Position numbers and translations under genes: made by a program
The notes under the pieces: model-generated
The model's input: the letters and a program-made list of their open reading frames with translations, nothing else
Database searches by the model: none
What the model was told of the DNA's origin: nothing
Shown: in pieces, positions 46,243 through 58,563 of the stretch
Position numbering within the stretch: the stretch's first letter is position 1
Layout of the letters: each line of letters opens with the position of its first letter
Source of the DNA: Streptomyces sp. NRRL S-31
GTDB lineage: Bacteria; Actinomycetota; Actinomycetes; Streptomycetales; Streptomycetaceae
Assembly: GCF_000718775.1 (NCBI RefSeq)
Contig: NZ_JOCB01000031.1
Coordinates: forward strand, 1-64,000
Direction: 5' to 3'
Length of the DNA stretch: 64,000 nucleotides

Positions 46243-47250
46243 GTGAGCGAAAAAAGCCAGTTCAGGTTCCCGGGAGCCACCGGTGTCGGTTCCCTGCCCG
46301 GCGGTGACGCGCGGGAGGCCGCCAAGACCGTCACCGGCACCTTCGAGGACTTCCCCTTCCTCGCGGAACTGCCCGCGCGCGGGCCCGGCGCCGACATGAT
46401 CGGCCGTACCGCGGGGATGCTGGTCGAGCTGTACGCGCGCGTGGAGCCCAGCGGCTGGCGGCTCGGCGACCGGCCGGGCCGGGACACCAAGCGGGCCCGG
46501 TCCTGGCTCGGCGAGGACCTGGACGCCCTGGAGGAGTTCACCCAGGGCTACGAGGGCGACCTCAAGGTGCAGGCCGTCGGGCCGTGGACGCTGGCCGCCG
46601 CCCTGGAGCTGAGGAACGGCGAGGCCGCCCTGGCGGACCCCGGCGCCTGCCGGGACCTCGCCGGCTCGCTCGCCGAGGGGCTGCGGCTGCACCTCGCCGA
46701 GGTGCGCCGCCGGGTCCCGGGCGCCCGCACCGTCCTCCAGCTCGACGAGCCCTCCCTCACCGCGGTCCTGCGCGGCCAGGTCCGTACGGCGAGCGGCTAC
46801 CGCACCCACCGCTCCGTGGACCGGCAGCTGGTGGAGGCGACGCTGCGGGACGTCGTCGGGGTGAACGACGGCGGGCCCGTGGTCGTGCACTCCTGCGCCC
46901 CGGACGTGCCGTTCGCGCTGCTGCGGCGGGCCGGCGCGGCGGCCGTCTCCTTCGACTTCTCGCTTCTCACCGAGCGTGACGACGAGGCGATCGGCGAGGC
47001 CGTCGAGGGCGGCCTGCGGCTGTTCACCGGTGTCGTGCCGGGCACGGACGGCCCGTTGTCGGACCCTGCCGGTAGCGTCATGGGTGTCAGGACGTTGTGG
47101 CGCAGGCTGGGGCTGCATCCGGGGTTGCTCGCGGAGGCGGTCACGGTGACCCCGGCGTGCGGTCTGGCGGGCGCCTCGCCCGCCTGGGCACGCCAGGCGC
47201 TCGCCCACTGCGTCCGGGCGGCGAGATCCCTCGCGGACAACCCAGAGTAA
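46243..47250 (+). CDS. Methionine synthase-like protein (cobalamin-independent MetE C-domain type)
   Basis: From the GTG at 46243 the product has 335 residues. TACCCT at 46231-46236 lies 6 bases before it, so the transcript is probably leaderless; an upstream GTG at 46207 was rejected. The sequence includes GATGVGSLPGGDAREA, VQAVGPWTLAAALEL, LQLDEPSLTAVLRG and VVVHSCAPDVPFALL. The last has a Cys as a possible zinc ligand. It resembles the second half of MetE but lacks the N-terminal half (MetE is about 750 residues). Such short proteins occur in actinomycetes; whether it methylates homocysteine is unproven. ligA follows 15 bases later. Confidence 0.8.
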   Translation: MSEKSQFRFPGATGVGSLPGGDAREAAKTVTGTFEDFPFLAELPARGPGADMIGRTAGMLVELYARVEPSGWRLGDRPGRDTKRARSWLGEDLDALEEFTQGYEGDLKVQAVGPWTLAAALELRNGEAALADPGACRDLAGSLAEGLRLHLAEVRRRVPGARTVLQLDEPSLTAVLRGQVRTASGYRTHRSVDRQLVEATLRDVVGVNDGGPVVVHSCAPDVPFALLRRAGAAAVSFDFSLLTERDDEAIGEAVEGGLRLFTGVVPGTDGPLSDPAGSVMGVRTLWRRLGLHPGLLAEAVTVTPACGLAGASPAWARQALAHCVRAARSLADNPE

Positions 47251-49461
<2,211 letters not shown>

Positions 49462-49720
49462 CGGTTGAAGGCCACTCGTTCGGCGCATATCAGTTGCATA
49501 CGGGTGGCCCGGGCGCATTCGGGCAACCGTCGGAGACCGCTGCCCGTGGAAGCCTTCCGCGGCCTACTGTTGAGGTGTGCGCCTGCCGTGCCCAGCTGCG
49601 GCTGGGGCGCCTCCGTGCCCTCCTCAGGTCCGGGGAAGGTCTCTTCGACGCGGAGCTGCTGATGGTTGTCGGGCATCGGGCCGCGTGGCGTGGGCACCGC
49701 CGGCTGTGAGAGGGACGGGA
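49462..49720 (+). promoter_or_regulatory. 259-base gap before the RmdB-like gene
   Basis: No gene is convincing here. The stretch TCGGCGCATATCAGTTGCATACGG at about 49479-49502 is the only relatively AT-rich part and may hold a promoter. No hairpin terminator for ligA is obvious. The start of the next gene is set by GAGAGGGA just before 49721. Confidence 0.35.
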
Positions 49721-51958
49721 ATGGAACCGACCGAGAGCGCCGCCCCGGACTCACGGCTGCGCCTGCGCCGCCGAGCGGGCGCCTGGCGCGGGCACCGGTG
49801 GACGACCGGGTGGGCCGAGGTGCGTACGGGCGTGCGGACACGCCCCGCCGGACCGGCCGCCGTCGAAGCCGCTTCCGTCCTGCCGTCGGGCGTCGAAGGC
49901 GCCCCCGGCCCGGCAGGCGCCGACACCGAGCGGCACCCGGCCTGGCCGGCGCTGCCCGCGGCCGTCGTCGCCGCCGCGGCACTCGCCCTGGGCGCCGGCT
50001 TCCACCGCGCCTACACCGGCCACCACGCCCTCTTCCCCTGCGGCACGGTCGGCTGGGCGCTGGCCCTGCTCACCGGCGTCATCGTCGGCCACCTCGTCAT
50101 GCTGGGCCGGGCCCGCTGGTGGGGCGGCACCGGATCGGGCGCCGCCCTGACCCTCGCCGTCCTGCTGCTGTACGGCTGGCTGCCCGCCGGCCTGGTCAGC
50201 CTCACCGTCGTCGTCCTGGTCTGCGTCGCCCGCCGGCACCGCTGGCGGCAGGGCGTGCAGCACGGCGCGGTGGACATCCTCGGCATCGGCGTCGGCGCCC
50301 TGCTGCTCGGCGCGTTCGGCCGGGTCCCCAGCGTCGAGGAGCCCTGGCGGCCGGAGAGCTGGACCGTCGCCACCGTCCCCGAGGTCGTCCTGGTCGCGGT
50401 CGCCTACCTGGCCGTCAGCCGCGGCCTGCTGTGGTACCTGTACGCCCCGCGCGACGGCGGGATGCCCGCCGTCGCCCGCACCACCCTGGTCAGACAGGGC
50501 CTGGTCGCCGTCGCACTGCTCGGCATCGCGCCCCTGCTGTGCGTCGTCGCCGTAGCCCAGCCGGTCCTGCTGCCGCTCTTCGCGATCCCGCTGATCGCCC
50601 TGGACTCCACGCTCTGGATGGCCCGCGCCCGCGCCGAGGAGCAGCTGCGCGACCCGCTGACCGGGCTGCCCAACCGGCAGTGGCTGCTGGACCGGATCTG
50701 GACCGCCCTGGACGACGCCGAGCGCATCGGCGCCCGCTCCGCGCTGATGCTGATCGACCTCGACCGCTTCCGGTCGGTGAACGACACCCTCGGGCACCTC
50801 GCCGGCGACCGGCTGCTGCTCCAGATAGCCGACCGGCTGCGGCTCGCCCTGCCGCGCGGCGCCGAGGCCGCCCGGCTCGGCGGCGACGAGTTCGCCGTCT
50901 TACTCCCCGTCGCCGACTCCACCACGTCGGCCACGCGCGTCGCCCGCGGCCTCGTCACCGACCTCAGCTCCCCGCTCGACCTGGACGGGCTGACCCTCGT
51001 CCTGGAGGCCAGCGCCGGCGTCGCCGTCTTCCCCGACCACGCCCTCGACGCCGAGGGACTGCTGCGCCGCGCCGACGTCGCGATGTACCAGGCGAAGCGG
51101 GACCGCACCGGCGTCGAGGTCTACGAGTCCAAGCGGGACTCCAACACCCCGGACCGCCTCGGCCTCCTGGGCGACCTGCGCCGGGCGCTGGACGCGCACG
51201 AGGTGCACCTCCACTACCAGCCCAAGGTCCGCTTCGACGGACAGGTCGCCGGCCTGGAGGCGCTGGTCCGCTGGGTGCACCCCGAGCGCGGCAAGGTGCC
51301 GCCGGACGAGTTCATAGCCATAGCCGAGTCCTCGGGGCTGATGCCCCACCTCACCGAGTACGTGCTGGACACCGCGCTCGGCCAGGTCGCCAAGTGGCGG
51401 GCGCAGGGCCTCAGGGTCCCGGTCGCCGTCAACGTCTCCCCGCGCGACGTGCACACGCCCGGCTTCGCCGGCTCCGTCGCCGCCCGGCTCGCCCGGCACG
51501 GCGTCCCGGCCCAGGCGCTCCAGCTGGAGATCACGGAGCACGTGCTGCTGGAGGACCCGCAGCGGGCCGCCGACACCCTCGCCGGGCTCACCGGCCACGG
51601 CGTCAAGATGTCCCTCGACGACTTCGGCACCGGGTACTCCTCCCTGGTCCACCTGCGGCGGCTGCCGGTCAGCGAGCTGAAGATCGACCGCTCCTTCGTG
51701 GCCCGGCTGGCGGTCGACGCCGAGGACGCCGAGATCGTCCGCTGCACCGTCGACCTCGCCCACTCCCTGGGCCTCCTCGTCGTCGCCGAGGGCGTCGAGG
51801 ACGACGAGACCTGGGAGCGGCTGCGCGACCTGGGCTGCGACGCCGTACAGGGCTGGCTGGTGGCCGCGGCGATGCCGCCGGACGAGACGACCGCCTGGCT
51901 GCTGGCGCGCGGCTCCCGCGGCTGGCAGCGGCCGCGCGCCGCGCTGCCCGCCGAATAG
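49721..51958 (+). CDS. rmdB: Membrane GGDEF-EAL cyclic-di-GMP enzyme (RmdB-like)
   Basis: From the ATG at 49721 the product has 745 residues. An Arg-rich N-terminus is followed by several membrane helices at about residues 75-285 (WPALPAAVVAAAALALGAG, VGWALALLTGVIVGHLVML and others). The GGDEF domain has an intact RLGGDEFAVLL (about residue 386), and the EAL domain has GLEALVRWVHPERG (about 512), EITEHVLLED and DDFGTGYSSLVHL. Both halves look catalytically complete, so it could make and degrade c-di-GMP. In S. coelicolor RmdB, a phosphodiesterase acting in development, lies beside ligA; the same position here supports the name. It is not a certain orthologue. Confidence 0.85.
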   Translation: MEPTESAAPDSRLRLRRRAGAWRGHRWTTGWAEVRTGVRTRPAGPAAVEAASVLPSGVEGAPGPAGADTERHPAWPALPAAVVAAAALALGAGFHRAYTGHHALFPCGTVGWALALLTGVIVGHLVMLGRARWWGGTGSGAALTLAVLLLYGWLPAGLVSLTVVVLVCVARRHRWRQGVQHGAVDILGIGVGALLLGAFGRVPSVEEPWRPESWTVATVPEVVLVAVAYLAVSRGLLWYLYAPRDGGMPAVARTTLVRQGLVAVALLGIAPLLCVVAVAQPVLLPLFAIPLIALDSTLWMARARAEEQLRDPLTGLPNRQWLLDRIWTALDDAERIGARSALMLIDLDRFRSVNDTLGHLAGDRLLLQIADRLRLALPRGAEAARLGGDEFAVLLPVADSTTSATRVARGLVTDLSSPLDLDGLTLVLEASAGVAVFPDHALDAEGLLRRADVAMYQAKRDRTGVEVYESKRDSNTPDRLGLLGDLRRALDAHEVHLHYQPKVRFDGQVAGLEALVRWVHPERGKVPPDEFIAIAESSGLMPHLTEYVLDTALGQVAKWRAQGLRVPVAVNVSPRDVHTPGFAGSVAARLARHGVPAQALQLEITEHVLLEDPQRAADTLAGLTGHGVKMSLDDFGTGYSSLVHLRRLPVSELKIDRSFVARLAVDAEDAEIVRCTVDLAHSLGLLVVAEGVEDDETWERLRDLGCDAVQGWLVAAAMPPDETTAWLLARGSRGWQRPRAALPAE

Positions 51959-52090
51959 CCCGCCCGCGTCCCCGGGCCGGGACGCCATCGGATTCCTTGC
52001 CCTGTCCCGAGGGGCGTCAGCGCCGACCGAACGCGCGGGCGGCCGTAGCGTGGTCCCATAGCCGACCGCCACGGCAGGGAGCCCCGCGCC

Positions 52091-52585
52091 ATGTCACTGT
52101 TCGTCCCGGAGTTCGACGACACCGTGCTCGTCCGCGACGCGGAGGCCGAGCTGCTCGGCGGGACCCCGGTCGGGGTCAGACTGCTGGCCGACAGCAGCGC
52201 CGGCGGCGGCGCGCTGTCCACCGTACGGGTCACCCTCGCCGAGGGCGCCGACGGCGCCCGCCCGCATGTGCACCACCGTTCGGCCGAGATGTTCTACCTG
52301 CTCGACGGCGCGGTCGAGATCCTCTCCGGGGACGACGTCGTCACCGCCGGCCGCGGCGACCTGGTCATCGTCCCGCCGGACCGGCCGCACGCCTTCGCCG
52401 CCGTCCCCGGCTCCACCGCCGACCTGCTCGTCGTCATCGCCCCGGGCGTCGAACGCTTCGACTACTTCCGCCACCTCCAGCGCGTCCGCCTCGGCGAGGC
52501 CACCCCGGAGAGCCTGCTGGAGGTCCAGGAGCGGTACGACAACCACTTCCTGCCGAGCCCGGTCTGGGACGGCCGGCACCGCTGA
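52091..52585 (+). CDS. Cupin-domain protein
   Basis: This 164-residue protein shows the two cupin motifs. Motif 1 is [22 protein letters not shown] (His, His, Glu metal ligands). Motif 2 is [19 protein letters not shown] (His ligand). The C-terminal segment [31 protein letters not shown] is common in small cupins of unknown activity. It stands alone between the GGDEF-EAL gene and gatC. Confidence 0.87.
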   Translation: MSLFVPEFDDTVLVRDAEAELLGGTPVGVRLLADSSAGGGALSTVRVTLAEGADGARPHVHHRSAEMFYLLDGAVEILSGDDVVTAGRGDLVIVPPDRPHAFAAVPGSTADLLVVIAPGVERFDYFRHLQRVRLGEATPESLLEVQERYDNHFLPSPVWDGRHR

Positions 52586-52607
52586 GGACGGGGGTCGCGG
52601 CAAACCG

Positions 52608-52639
52608 TTTCACGGGCACCGGGCCCCGCCCCATAGGAT
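52608..52639 (+). promoter_or_regulatory. Candidate promoter of the gatC operon
   Basis: TAGGAT at 52634-52639 is a good -10 box, and TTTCAC at 52608-52613 is a weak -35 with a long 20-base spacer. Transcription would begin near 52646, giving a leader of about 35 bases with GAGGAA before the gatC ATG. Confidence 0.4.
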
Positions 52640-52679
52640 TGAGCCCAAACCACACACACTCACCCCAGAGGAACGCTGC

Positions 52680-52976
52680 ATGCCTGGCATCACGCGCGAG
52701 GAGGTCGCCCACCTCGCCCGGCTGGCGCGTCTGGAGCTGAAGCCCGAAGAACTCGAACACTTCGCGGGTCAGCTGGACGACATCATCGGCGCGGTCGCCC
52801 GCGTCAGCGAGGTCGCCGACCAAGACGTACCGCCGACCTCGCACCCGCTCCCGCTGACCAACGTCATGCGGCCGGACGAGGTCCGTCCCTCGCTCACCCC
52901 CGAGCAGGCGCTCTCCGGCGCCCCGGCCCAGGAGCAGCAGCGTTTCAAGGTGCCGCAGATCCTGGGGGAGGAGTGA
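52680..52976 (+). CDS. gatC: Asp-tRNA(Asn)/Glu-tRNA(Gln) amidotransferase subunit C
   Basis: This 98-residue protein has [25 protein letters not shown] at the N-terminus and [30 protein letters not shown] as the belt that wraps GatA. It stabilises the GatCAB complex, which converts Glu-tRNA(Gln) and Asp-tRNA(Asn) to the correct amidated forms. The ATG at 52680 follows GAGGAA. The stop precedes the gatA ATG by only two bases. Confidence 0.96.
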   Translation: MPGITREEVAHLARLARLELKPEELEHFAGQLDDIIGAVARVSEVADQDVPPTSHPLPLTNVMRPDEVRPSLTPEQALSGAPAQEQQRFKVPQILGEE

Positions 52977-52978
52977 CC

Positions 52979-54474
<1,496 letters not shown>

Positions 54475-54478
<4 letters not shown>

Positions 54479-54714
54479 GCGCACTGTCCAAGGCCAAGGG
54501 CTTCAAGAAGTCCAAGTCCGGTACGTACCTGTCCATGGCCGCCACCGCGTTCGGCGCGGTCGGCGCCGCCAAGCAGATCAAGAAGGCCCGCGCCGAGAAC
54601 GACACGCTGCGGCTCGTCGACGCGGTCGTCACCGCCGCCGGCATCGTCACCGGCCTCGCCATCCTCTACCGCGAGCTGAAGCGGCTGGGCGACGACGACG
54701 TCCTGCTGGGCTGA
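54475..54714 (+). CDS. Conserved-looking 79-aa protein between gatA and gatB
   Basis: The GTG at 54475 overlaps the gatA stop (GTGA). The product has a basic start, [20 protein letters not shown], an Ala/Gly-rich amphipathic or weakly hydrophobic stretch, a Lys/Arg-rich helix [10 protein letters not shown], and a hydrophobic helix [23 protein letters not shown]. It could be a small membrane-associated protein. The family is not recognised. Coupling to gatA and 16-base spacing to gatB suggest co-expression with tRNA amidation genes. Confidence 0.75.
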
Positions 54715-54730
54715 GAGGGAAGTTTTCACC

Positions 54731-56245
54731 GTGACCACCACGACCGACCTGGTGTCGTACGAGGACGCGCTGGCGTCGTACGACCCCGTCATGGGCCTTG
54801 AGGTCCATGTCGAACTCGGCACCGCCACCAAGATGTTCTGCGGCTGCTCCACCGCGCTCGGCGCCGACCCCAACTCGCAGACCTGTCCGACCTGCCTCGG
54901 CCTGCCCGGCGCGCTCCCGGTCGTCAACGCGACCGGCGTCGAGTCCGCGATCAAGATCGGTCTCGCGCTGAACTGCGAGATCGCCGAGTGGTGCCGCTTC
55001 GCCCGGAAGAACTACTTCTATCCGGACATGCCGAAGAACTTCCAGACCTCCCAGTACGACGAGCCGATCGCCTTCAACGGCTACCTCGACGTGCAGCTGG
55101 AGGACGGCGAGACCTTCCGCGTGGAGATCGAGCGCGCCCACATGGAGGAGGACACCGGCAAGTCGACGCACGTCGGCGGCGCCACCGGCCGTATCCACGG
55201 CGCGTCCCACTCCCTGCTGGACTACAACCGCGCCGGCATCCCGCTGATCGAGATCGTCACCAAGCCCATCGTCGGCGCCGGCGAGCGCGCCCCCGAGGTG
55301 GCGAAGGCGTACGTCCGCGAGCTGCGCGAGCTCATCCGGGCCCTCGGCGTGTCCGAGGCCCGTATGGAGATGGGCCAGATGCGCTGCGACGTGAACCTCT
55401 CGCTGCGCCCGAACGGCACCGAGAAGTTCGGCACGCGCTCCGAGACGAAGAACGTCAACTCCCTGCGCTCGGTGGAGCGCGCGGCCCGCTTCGAGATCCA
55501 GCGGCACGCGGCCGTGCTCTCCTCCGGCGGCACGATCATCCAGGAGACCCGGCACTTCCACGAGGACACCGGGTCCACCACCTCGGGCCGGGTGAAGGAG
55601 GAGGCCGAGGACTACCGGTACTTCCCGGAGCCCGACCTGGTCCCCGTCGCGCCCTCGCGCGAGTGGGTCGAGGAGATCCGCGCGGCCCTGCCCGAGCTGC
55701 CGCTGGCCCGCCGTACCCGGCTGCTGGCGGAGTGGGGCATCTCCGCCACCGACATGCAGGCGATCACCAACGCCGGCGCGCTGGACCTGATCGTCGCCAC
55801 GATCGACGCCGGTGCCGACGCGGCCTCCGCCCGCAAGTGGTGGATGGGCGAACTGGCGCGCAGCGCCAACGAGTCCGGCACCGCGCTGGACGAGCTGGCG
55901 ATCACGCCCCAGCAGGTGGCCCGGGTCACCGAGCTGGTCGTGAAGGGTGACCTGAACGACAAGCTGGCCCGTCAGGTCATCGAGGGCGTCCTCGCGGGCG
56001 AGGGCACCCCGGACGAGGTCGTCGACAAGCGCGGTCTGAAGGTCGTCTCCGACGAGGGCGCGCTGACCGCCGCCGTCGAGGAGGCCATCGCCGGCAACCC
56101 GGCCATCGCGGACAAGATCCGCGGCGGCAAGGTGGCCGCGGCCGGTGCCCTGGTGGGCGCGGTCATGAAGGCCACCCGCGGCCAGGCCGACGCGGCCCGC
56201 GTCAAGGAGCTGATCCTGGAGAAGCTGGGCGTCGGCGAGGGCTGA
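54731..56245 (+). CDS. gatB: Asp-tRNA(Asn)/Glu-tRNA(Gln) amidotransferase subunit B
   Basis: This 504-residue subunit is the tRNA-dependent kinase of Gat[26 protein letters not shown] contains the GLEVHxEL signature. [18 protein letters not shown] supplies zinc cysteines. [15 protein letters not shown] and [14 protein letters not shown] are highly conserved, and the YqeY-like helical tail ends with [19 protein letters not shown]. The GTG at 54731 follows GAGAGGGA. A strong hairpin terminator follows at 56259-56296. Confidence 0.97.
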   Translation: MTTTTDLVSYEDALASYDPVMGLEVHVELGTATKMFCGCSTALGADPNSQTCPTCLGLPGALPVVNATGVESAIKIGLALNCEIAEWCRFARKNYFYPDMPKNFQTSQYDEPIAFNGYLDVQLEDGETFRVEIERAHMEEDTGKSTHVGGATGRIHGASHSLLDYNRAGIPLIEIVTKPIVGAGERAPEVAKAYVRELRELIRALGVSEARMEMGQMRCDVNLSLRPNGTEKFGTRSETKNVNSLRSVERAARFEIQRHAAVLSSGGTIIQETRHFHEDTGSTTSGRVKEEAEDYRYFPEPDLVPVAPSREWVEEIRAALPELPLARRTRLLAEWGISATDMQAITNAGALDLIVATIDAGADAASARKWWMGELARSANESGTALDELAITPQQVARVTELVVKGDLNDKLARQVIEGVLAGEGTPDEVVDKRGLKVVSDEGALTAAVEEAIAGNPAIADKIRGGKVAAAGALVGAVMKATRGQADAARVKELILEKLGVGEG

Positions 56246-56258
56246 GCCCGCTGCGCGC

Positions 56259-56296
56259 CGTACGGCCCCGGAAGGCATGCCCTCCGGGGCCGTACG
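56259..56296 (+). terminator. Terminator of the gat operon
   Basis: CGTACGGCCCCGG at 56259-56271 pairs perfectly with 56284-56296, and AGG with CCT shortens the loop further. It begins 13 bases after the gatB stop. It is one of the strongest hairpins in the window. Confidence 0.85.
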
Positions 56297-56410
56297 CGTG
56301 CGCCCCGGACGGTCCTTGAGCCGGTCCGGCGGTTCCGTCCCGTCGGTCTCCTCGCGCAGCGGGGCACCGTGGCACCGCCTCCGCCGGCCCGGGCGGTACG
56401 CTCGCCCGCC

Positions 56411-56773
56411 ATGAGCGGACGCACCGATACCGACACCGAGCCGGCGATAGCCGAGGACGCCGAGGACACCGCGGGCACCGGACGCGCCGGGGACGGCGAA
56501 GGCGGCGAGGACGGCGGGGAGTTCGCCGGGGACGCCCGGCGGGCCCGCTGGGCCGCGGCCGGCACCGGCGCGCTGCTGGCCCTGGCCGGGCTGGCCGCCG
56601 CGCTGCTCCGGGCCACCGGCTCCGCCCCGGCGGCCGTGCCCGCCGCCTACGCCCTGGGAGCCGCCGGGTGCGCGTTCGCCGGGGTGCTCGGCGCCCGGGG
56701 CCGTACCCGCCGGGCCCTGTGGCTGCTGGTCGCCGGGGCGATGGTCATGGCACTCGGCGACCAGTTCGACTGA
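56411..56773 (+). CDS. Hypothetical membrane protein (120 aa)
   Basis: An acidic, disordered N-terminus of about 40 residues (DTDTEPAIAEDAEDTAGTG) precedes three hydrophobic helices: WAAAGTGALLALAGLAAAL, AVPAAYALGAAGCAFAGVL and RALWLLVAGAMVMALGD. No family is recognised. The ATG at 56411 has no ribosome site; TACGCT lies about 9 bases upstream, so it may be leaderless. Confidence 0.6.
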   Translation: MSGRTDTDTEPAIAEDAEDTAGTGRAGDGEGGEDGGEFAGDARRARWAAAGTGALLALAGLAAALLRATGSAPAAVPAAYALGAAGCAFAGVLGARGRTRRALWLLVAGAMVMALGDQFD

Positions 56774-56830
56774 CATACCCGTGCCGTACCGTCCGGTCCG
56801 GCGGACGGACCGACGAAGGAGGAACGGCCG

Positions 56831-57406
56831 ATGTACGCGATCCCGCTCGGTGACGACGGCGCCGAACTGCGGCCCCTGGAGGTCTGGCACGCCGGGGAAC
56901 TGCTGGACAACATCGACCGCGGCCGGGAGTACATCGGCCGGCACGTCGGACTGCCGGACGTGGTGCCCGATTACGAGGGCGCCCGTGCCTGGCTGAGGTC
57001 GTACGCCGACAAGCGGGGCGCCGACGCCGGCGGTCTGCACGGGATCTGGCTGGACGGCAGGCTCGTCGGCGGGCTGCTGTTCCGCGTCTGGGACACCCCG
57101 AGCGGGGTCTGCGAGGCCGGCTGCTGGCTGGAGCCGGGCGCGGCCGGGCGCGGACTGGTCACGCGCGGCATGCGGGTGCTGCTCGACTGGGCCTTCGAGG
57201 AGCGCGGCATGCACCGCGTGGAGTGGCACGTGTCCCCGGCCAACGAGCCGAGCGTCAACGTGGCCCGGCGGCTCGGCATGACCCGCGAGGGCGTGCTCCG
57301 TGAGAACCACCCGCACCGGGGCGTGCGCGCCAGCACCGAGATCTGGGCGGTGCTGGCGCCCGAGTGGCGCGCGGCACGCGCGCGTGCCGCGCCGGACGAT
57401 CATTAA
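56831..57406 (+). CDS. GNAT acetyltransferase (RimJ/RimL type)
   Basis: The 191 residues span a whole GNAT fold of the ribosomal-protein acetyltransferase type: LRPLEVWHAGELLDNIDRGREYI, GIWLDGRLVGGLLFRVWD, EAGCWLEPGAAGRGLVTRGMRVLLDWAFEERGMHRVEWHVSPANEPSVNVARRLGMTREGVLREN. The acetyl-CoA loop is AAGRGLVTRG. GAAGGAGGAA gives a good ribosome site. The acceptor is unknown; ribosomal proteins, other proteins or small amines are possible. Confidence 0.87.
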   Translation: MYAIPLGDDGAELRPLEVWHAGELLDNIDRGREYIGRHVGLPDVVPDYEGARAWLRSYADKRGADAGGLHGIWLDGRLVGGLLFRVWDTPSGVCEAGCWLEPGAAGRGLVTRGMRVLLDWAFEERGMHRVEWHVSPANEPSVNVARRLGMTREGVLRENHPHRGVRASTEIWAVLAPEWRAARARAAPDDH

Positions 57407-57441
57407 GGGACCTCTCAGACAGCGTCCGTACGGTGCCGGGC

Positions 57442-58068
57442 ATGGCAACGAAGACAGCGGAAGGCGCCGGCGCCGGCAACGAGGCCGGCCCCGAGGCGCG
57501 CAAGGACGACGAGACGACGACGGCCGGCCCGGGCGACGCCGGCGAGCGGGACCTACGGGAGCGGACCGCCGAGGAGGCCGAGGACCCCAGGGACACCGAG
57601 GACCCCAGGGACGCCGAGGACGCCGAGGACGACGAGGCGGGCGACGCGGCGGAAGGGGCCGTCGGCAAGGCGCCCTCCGGAGTCGGCCAGGGCGCCGGTG
57701 CCGTCGTCTCCGCCGCGCTGGGCCTGGTCTCGCTCAGCGGCGGCTGGATCGGCACCGTCGCCTCCGCCCGCGAGCAGCTCGTCGGGCAGCTCCGGACGTC
57801 CACCAGCGCGAGCGTCGGCACGCAGATCAAGGAGGTCTACGGCGACGCCTGGCACACCACCGCCCTGTGGGCCGGCCTGTTCGCGCTGGCCGCGCTCGTC
57901 ACCGGCGTGGTCGTGCTGGTCCGGCCCGCGTTCGGCGTCCCCGGCCGCCCGCAGGCCGCCTGGATCAAGTCGGTCGCCTGGGCGGGCGTCTCGCTCGGCG
58001 CCATCGGCCTGCTCCTGGCCGTGCTGAAGTACTCCGACGCGCTGCTCGCGCTGCCGTCCACCGGCTGA
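57442..58068 (+). CDS. Hypothetical membrane protein with acidic N-terminus (208 aa)
   Basis: The first 70 residues are acidic and repetitive (EAEDPRDTEDPRDAEDAEDD). Three hydrophobic segments follow: GAGAVVSAALGLVSLSGGWIG, TALWAGLFALAALVTGVVVLV and SVAWAGVSLGAIGLLLAVL. No family is recognised. The ATG at 57442 has no ribosome site, but TACGGT lies about 8 bases upstream, so it may be leaderless. An imperfect hairpin terminator follows. Confidence 0.62.
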   Translation: MATKTAEGAGAGNEAGPEARKDDETTTAGPGDAGERDLRERTAEEAEDPRDTEDPRDAEDAEDDEAGDAAEGAVGKAPSGVGQGAGAVVSAALGLVSLSGGWIGTVASAREQLVGQLRTSTSASVGTQIKEVYGDAWHTTALWAGLFALAALVTGVVVLVRPAFGVPGRPQAAWIKSVAWAGVSLGAIGLLLAVLKYSDALLALPSTG

Positions 58069-58084
58069 ACACCCAGGGGTCCCG

Positions 58085-58131
58085 GGGGCCTTGGGGAATC
58101 CGCGCGCACCGCACGGACGCCCCGAGGCCCC
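58085..58131 (+). terminator. Imperfect hairpin terminator
   Basis: GGGGCCTTGGGG at 58085-58096 pairs with CCCCGAGGCCCC at 58120-58131 with one mismatch. It follows the 208-residue membrane protein gene by 17 bases. Confidence 0.65.
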
Positions 58132-58236
58132 TTACGCGTGCGCGCGGCGCGGAGCCCGCCCACGTGGCCGGGACGTTCGCTGCCGGAATTCCCGGCGGAG
58201 ACCTACGCTGGAGGAAACCGGCAGTGAGGGGGAGCC

Positions 58237-58548
58237 GTGTTCAACGCCTTCGAGGAACTGTTCGCGCCCGGCCGCAAGCACACCCGGGACGAGCAGAACC
58301 GGCTGGAACTGACCCGTGAGGACGTCGGCGACAACGATCCGGGCCGCGGTCCCATAGACCTCGCCTCCGGCACGGCGGTGATCCGCCTGTCCGGGCGTTC
58401 GCCGGCCGAGGAGACCGAGCGGGACGTGACCGAGCGCGGCGAGACCGAGCGGGACGTGACCGAGCGGGACGAGACCGAGCGGGACGTGACCGAGCGCGGC
58501 GAGACCGAGCGGGACACGGGCGTGCGGGAGGCGCCGGACGAGGAGTGA
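58237..58548 (+). CDS. DUF6191-like small protein with a 10-residue repeat tail
   Basis: This 103-residue protein starts MFNAFEELFAPGRKHTRDEQ and continues VGDNDPGRGPIDLASGTAVIRL, a pattern I associate with DUF6191 of actinomycetes. After about residue 55 it becomes a charged repeat, ETERDVTER with GE or DE linkers, three and a half times. The DNA beneath is a 30-bp direct repeat (58411-58515). The GTG start follows GAGGGGGA, and TACGCT at about 58204 may be its -10. Function is unknown. Confidence 0.75.
   Translation: MFNAFEELFAPGRKHTRDEQNRLELTREDVGDNDPGRGPIDLASGTAVIRLSGRSPAEETERDVTERGETERDVTERDETERDVTERGETERDTGVREAPDEE
58411..58515 (+). repeat. 3.5 copies of a 30-bp in-frame tandem repeat
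   Basis: Units start at 58411, 58441, 58471 and 58501 (partial). They share GAGACCGAGCGGGACGTGAC and differ only in a few bases at the end (CGAGCGCGGC or CGAGCGGGAC). The length is a multiple of three, so copy-number change would keep the reading frame. Confidence 0.9.
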
Positions 58549-58563
58549 GGGGCGCGGCCGGGA

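Noticed and set aside
58411..58515. Short regular repeats that could suggest a CRISPR array
   Set aside because: Units are contiguous with no spacers and are in frame inside a protein-coding gene.
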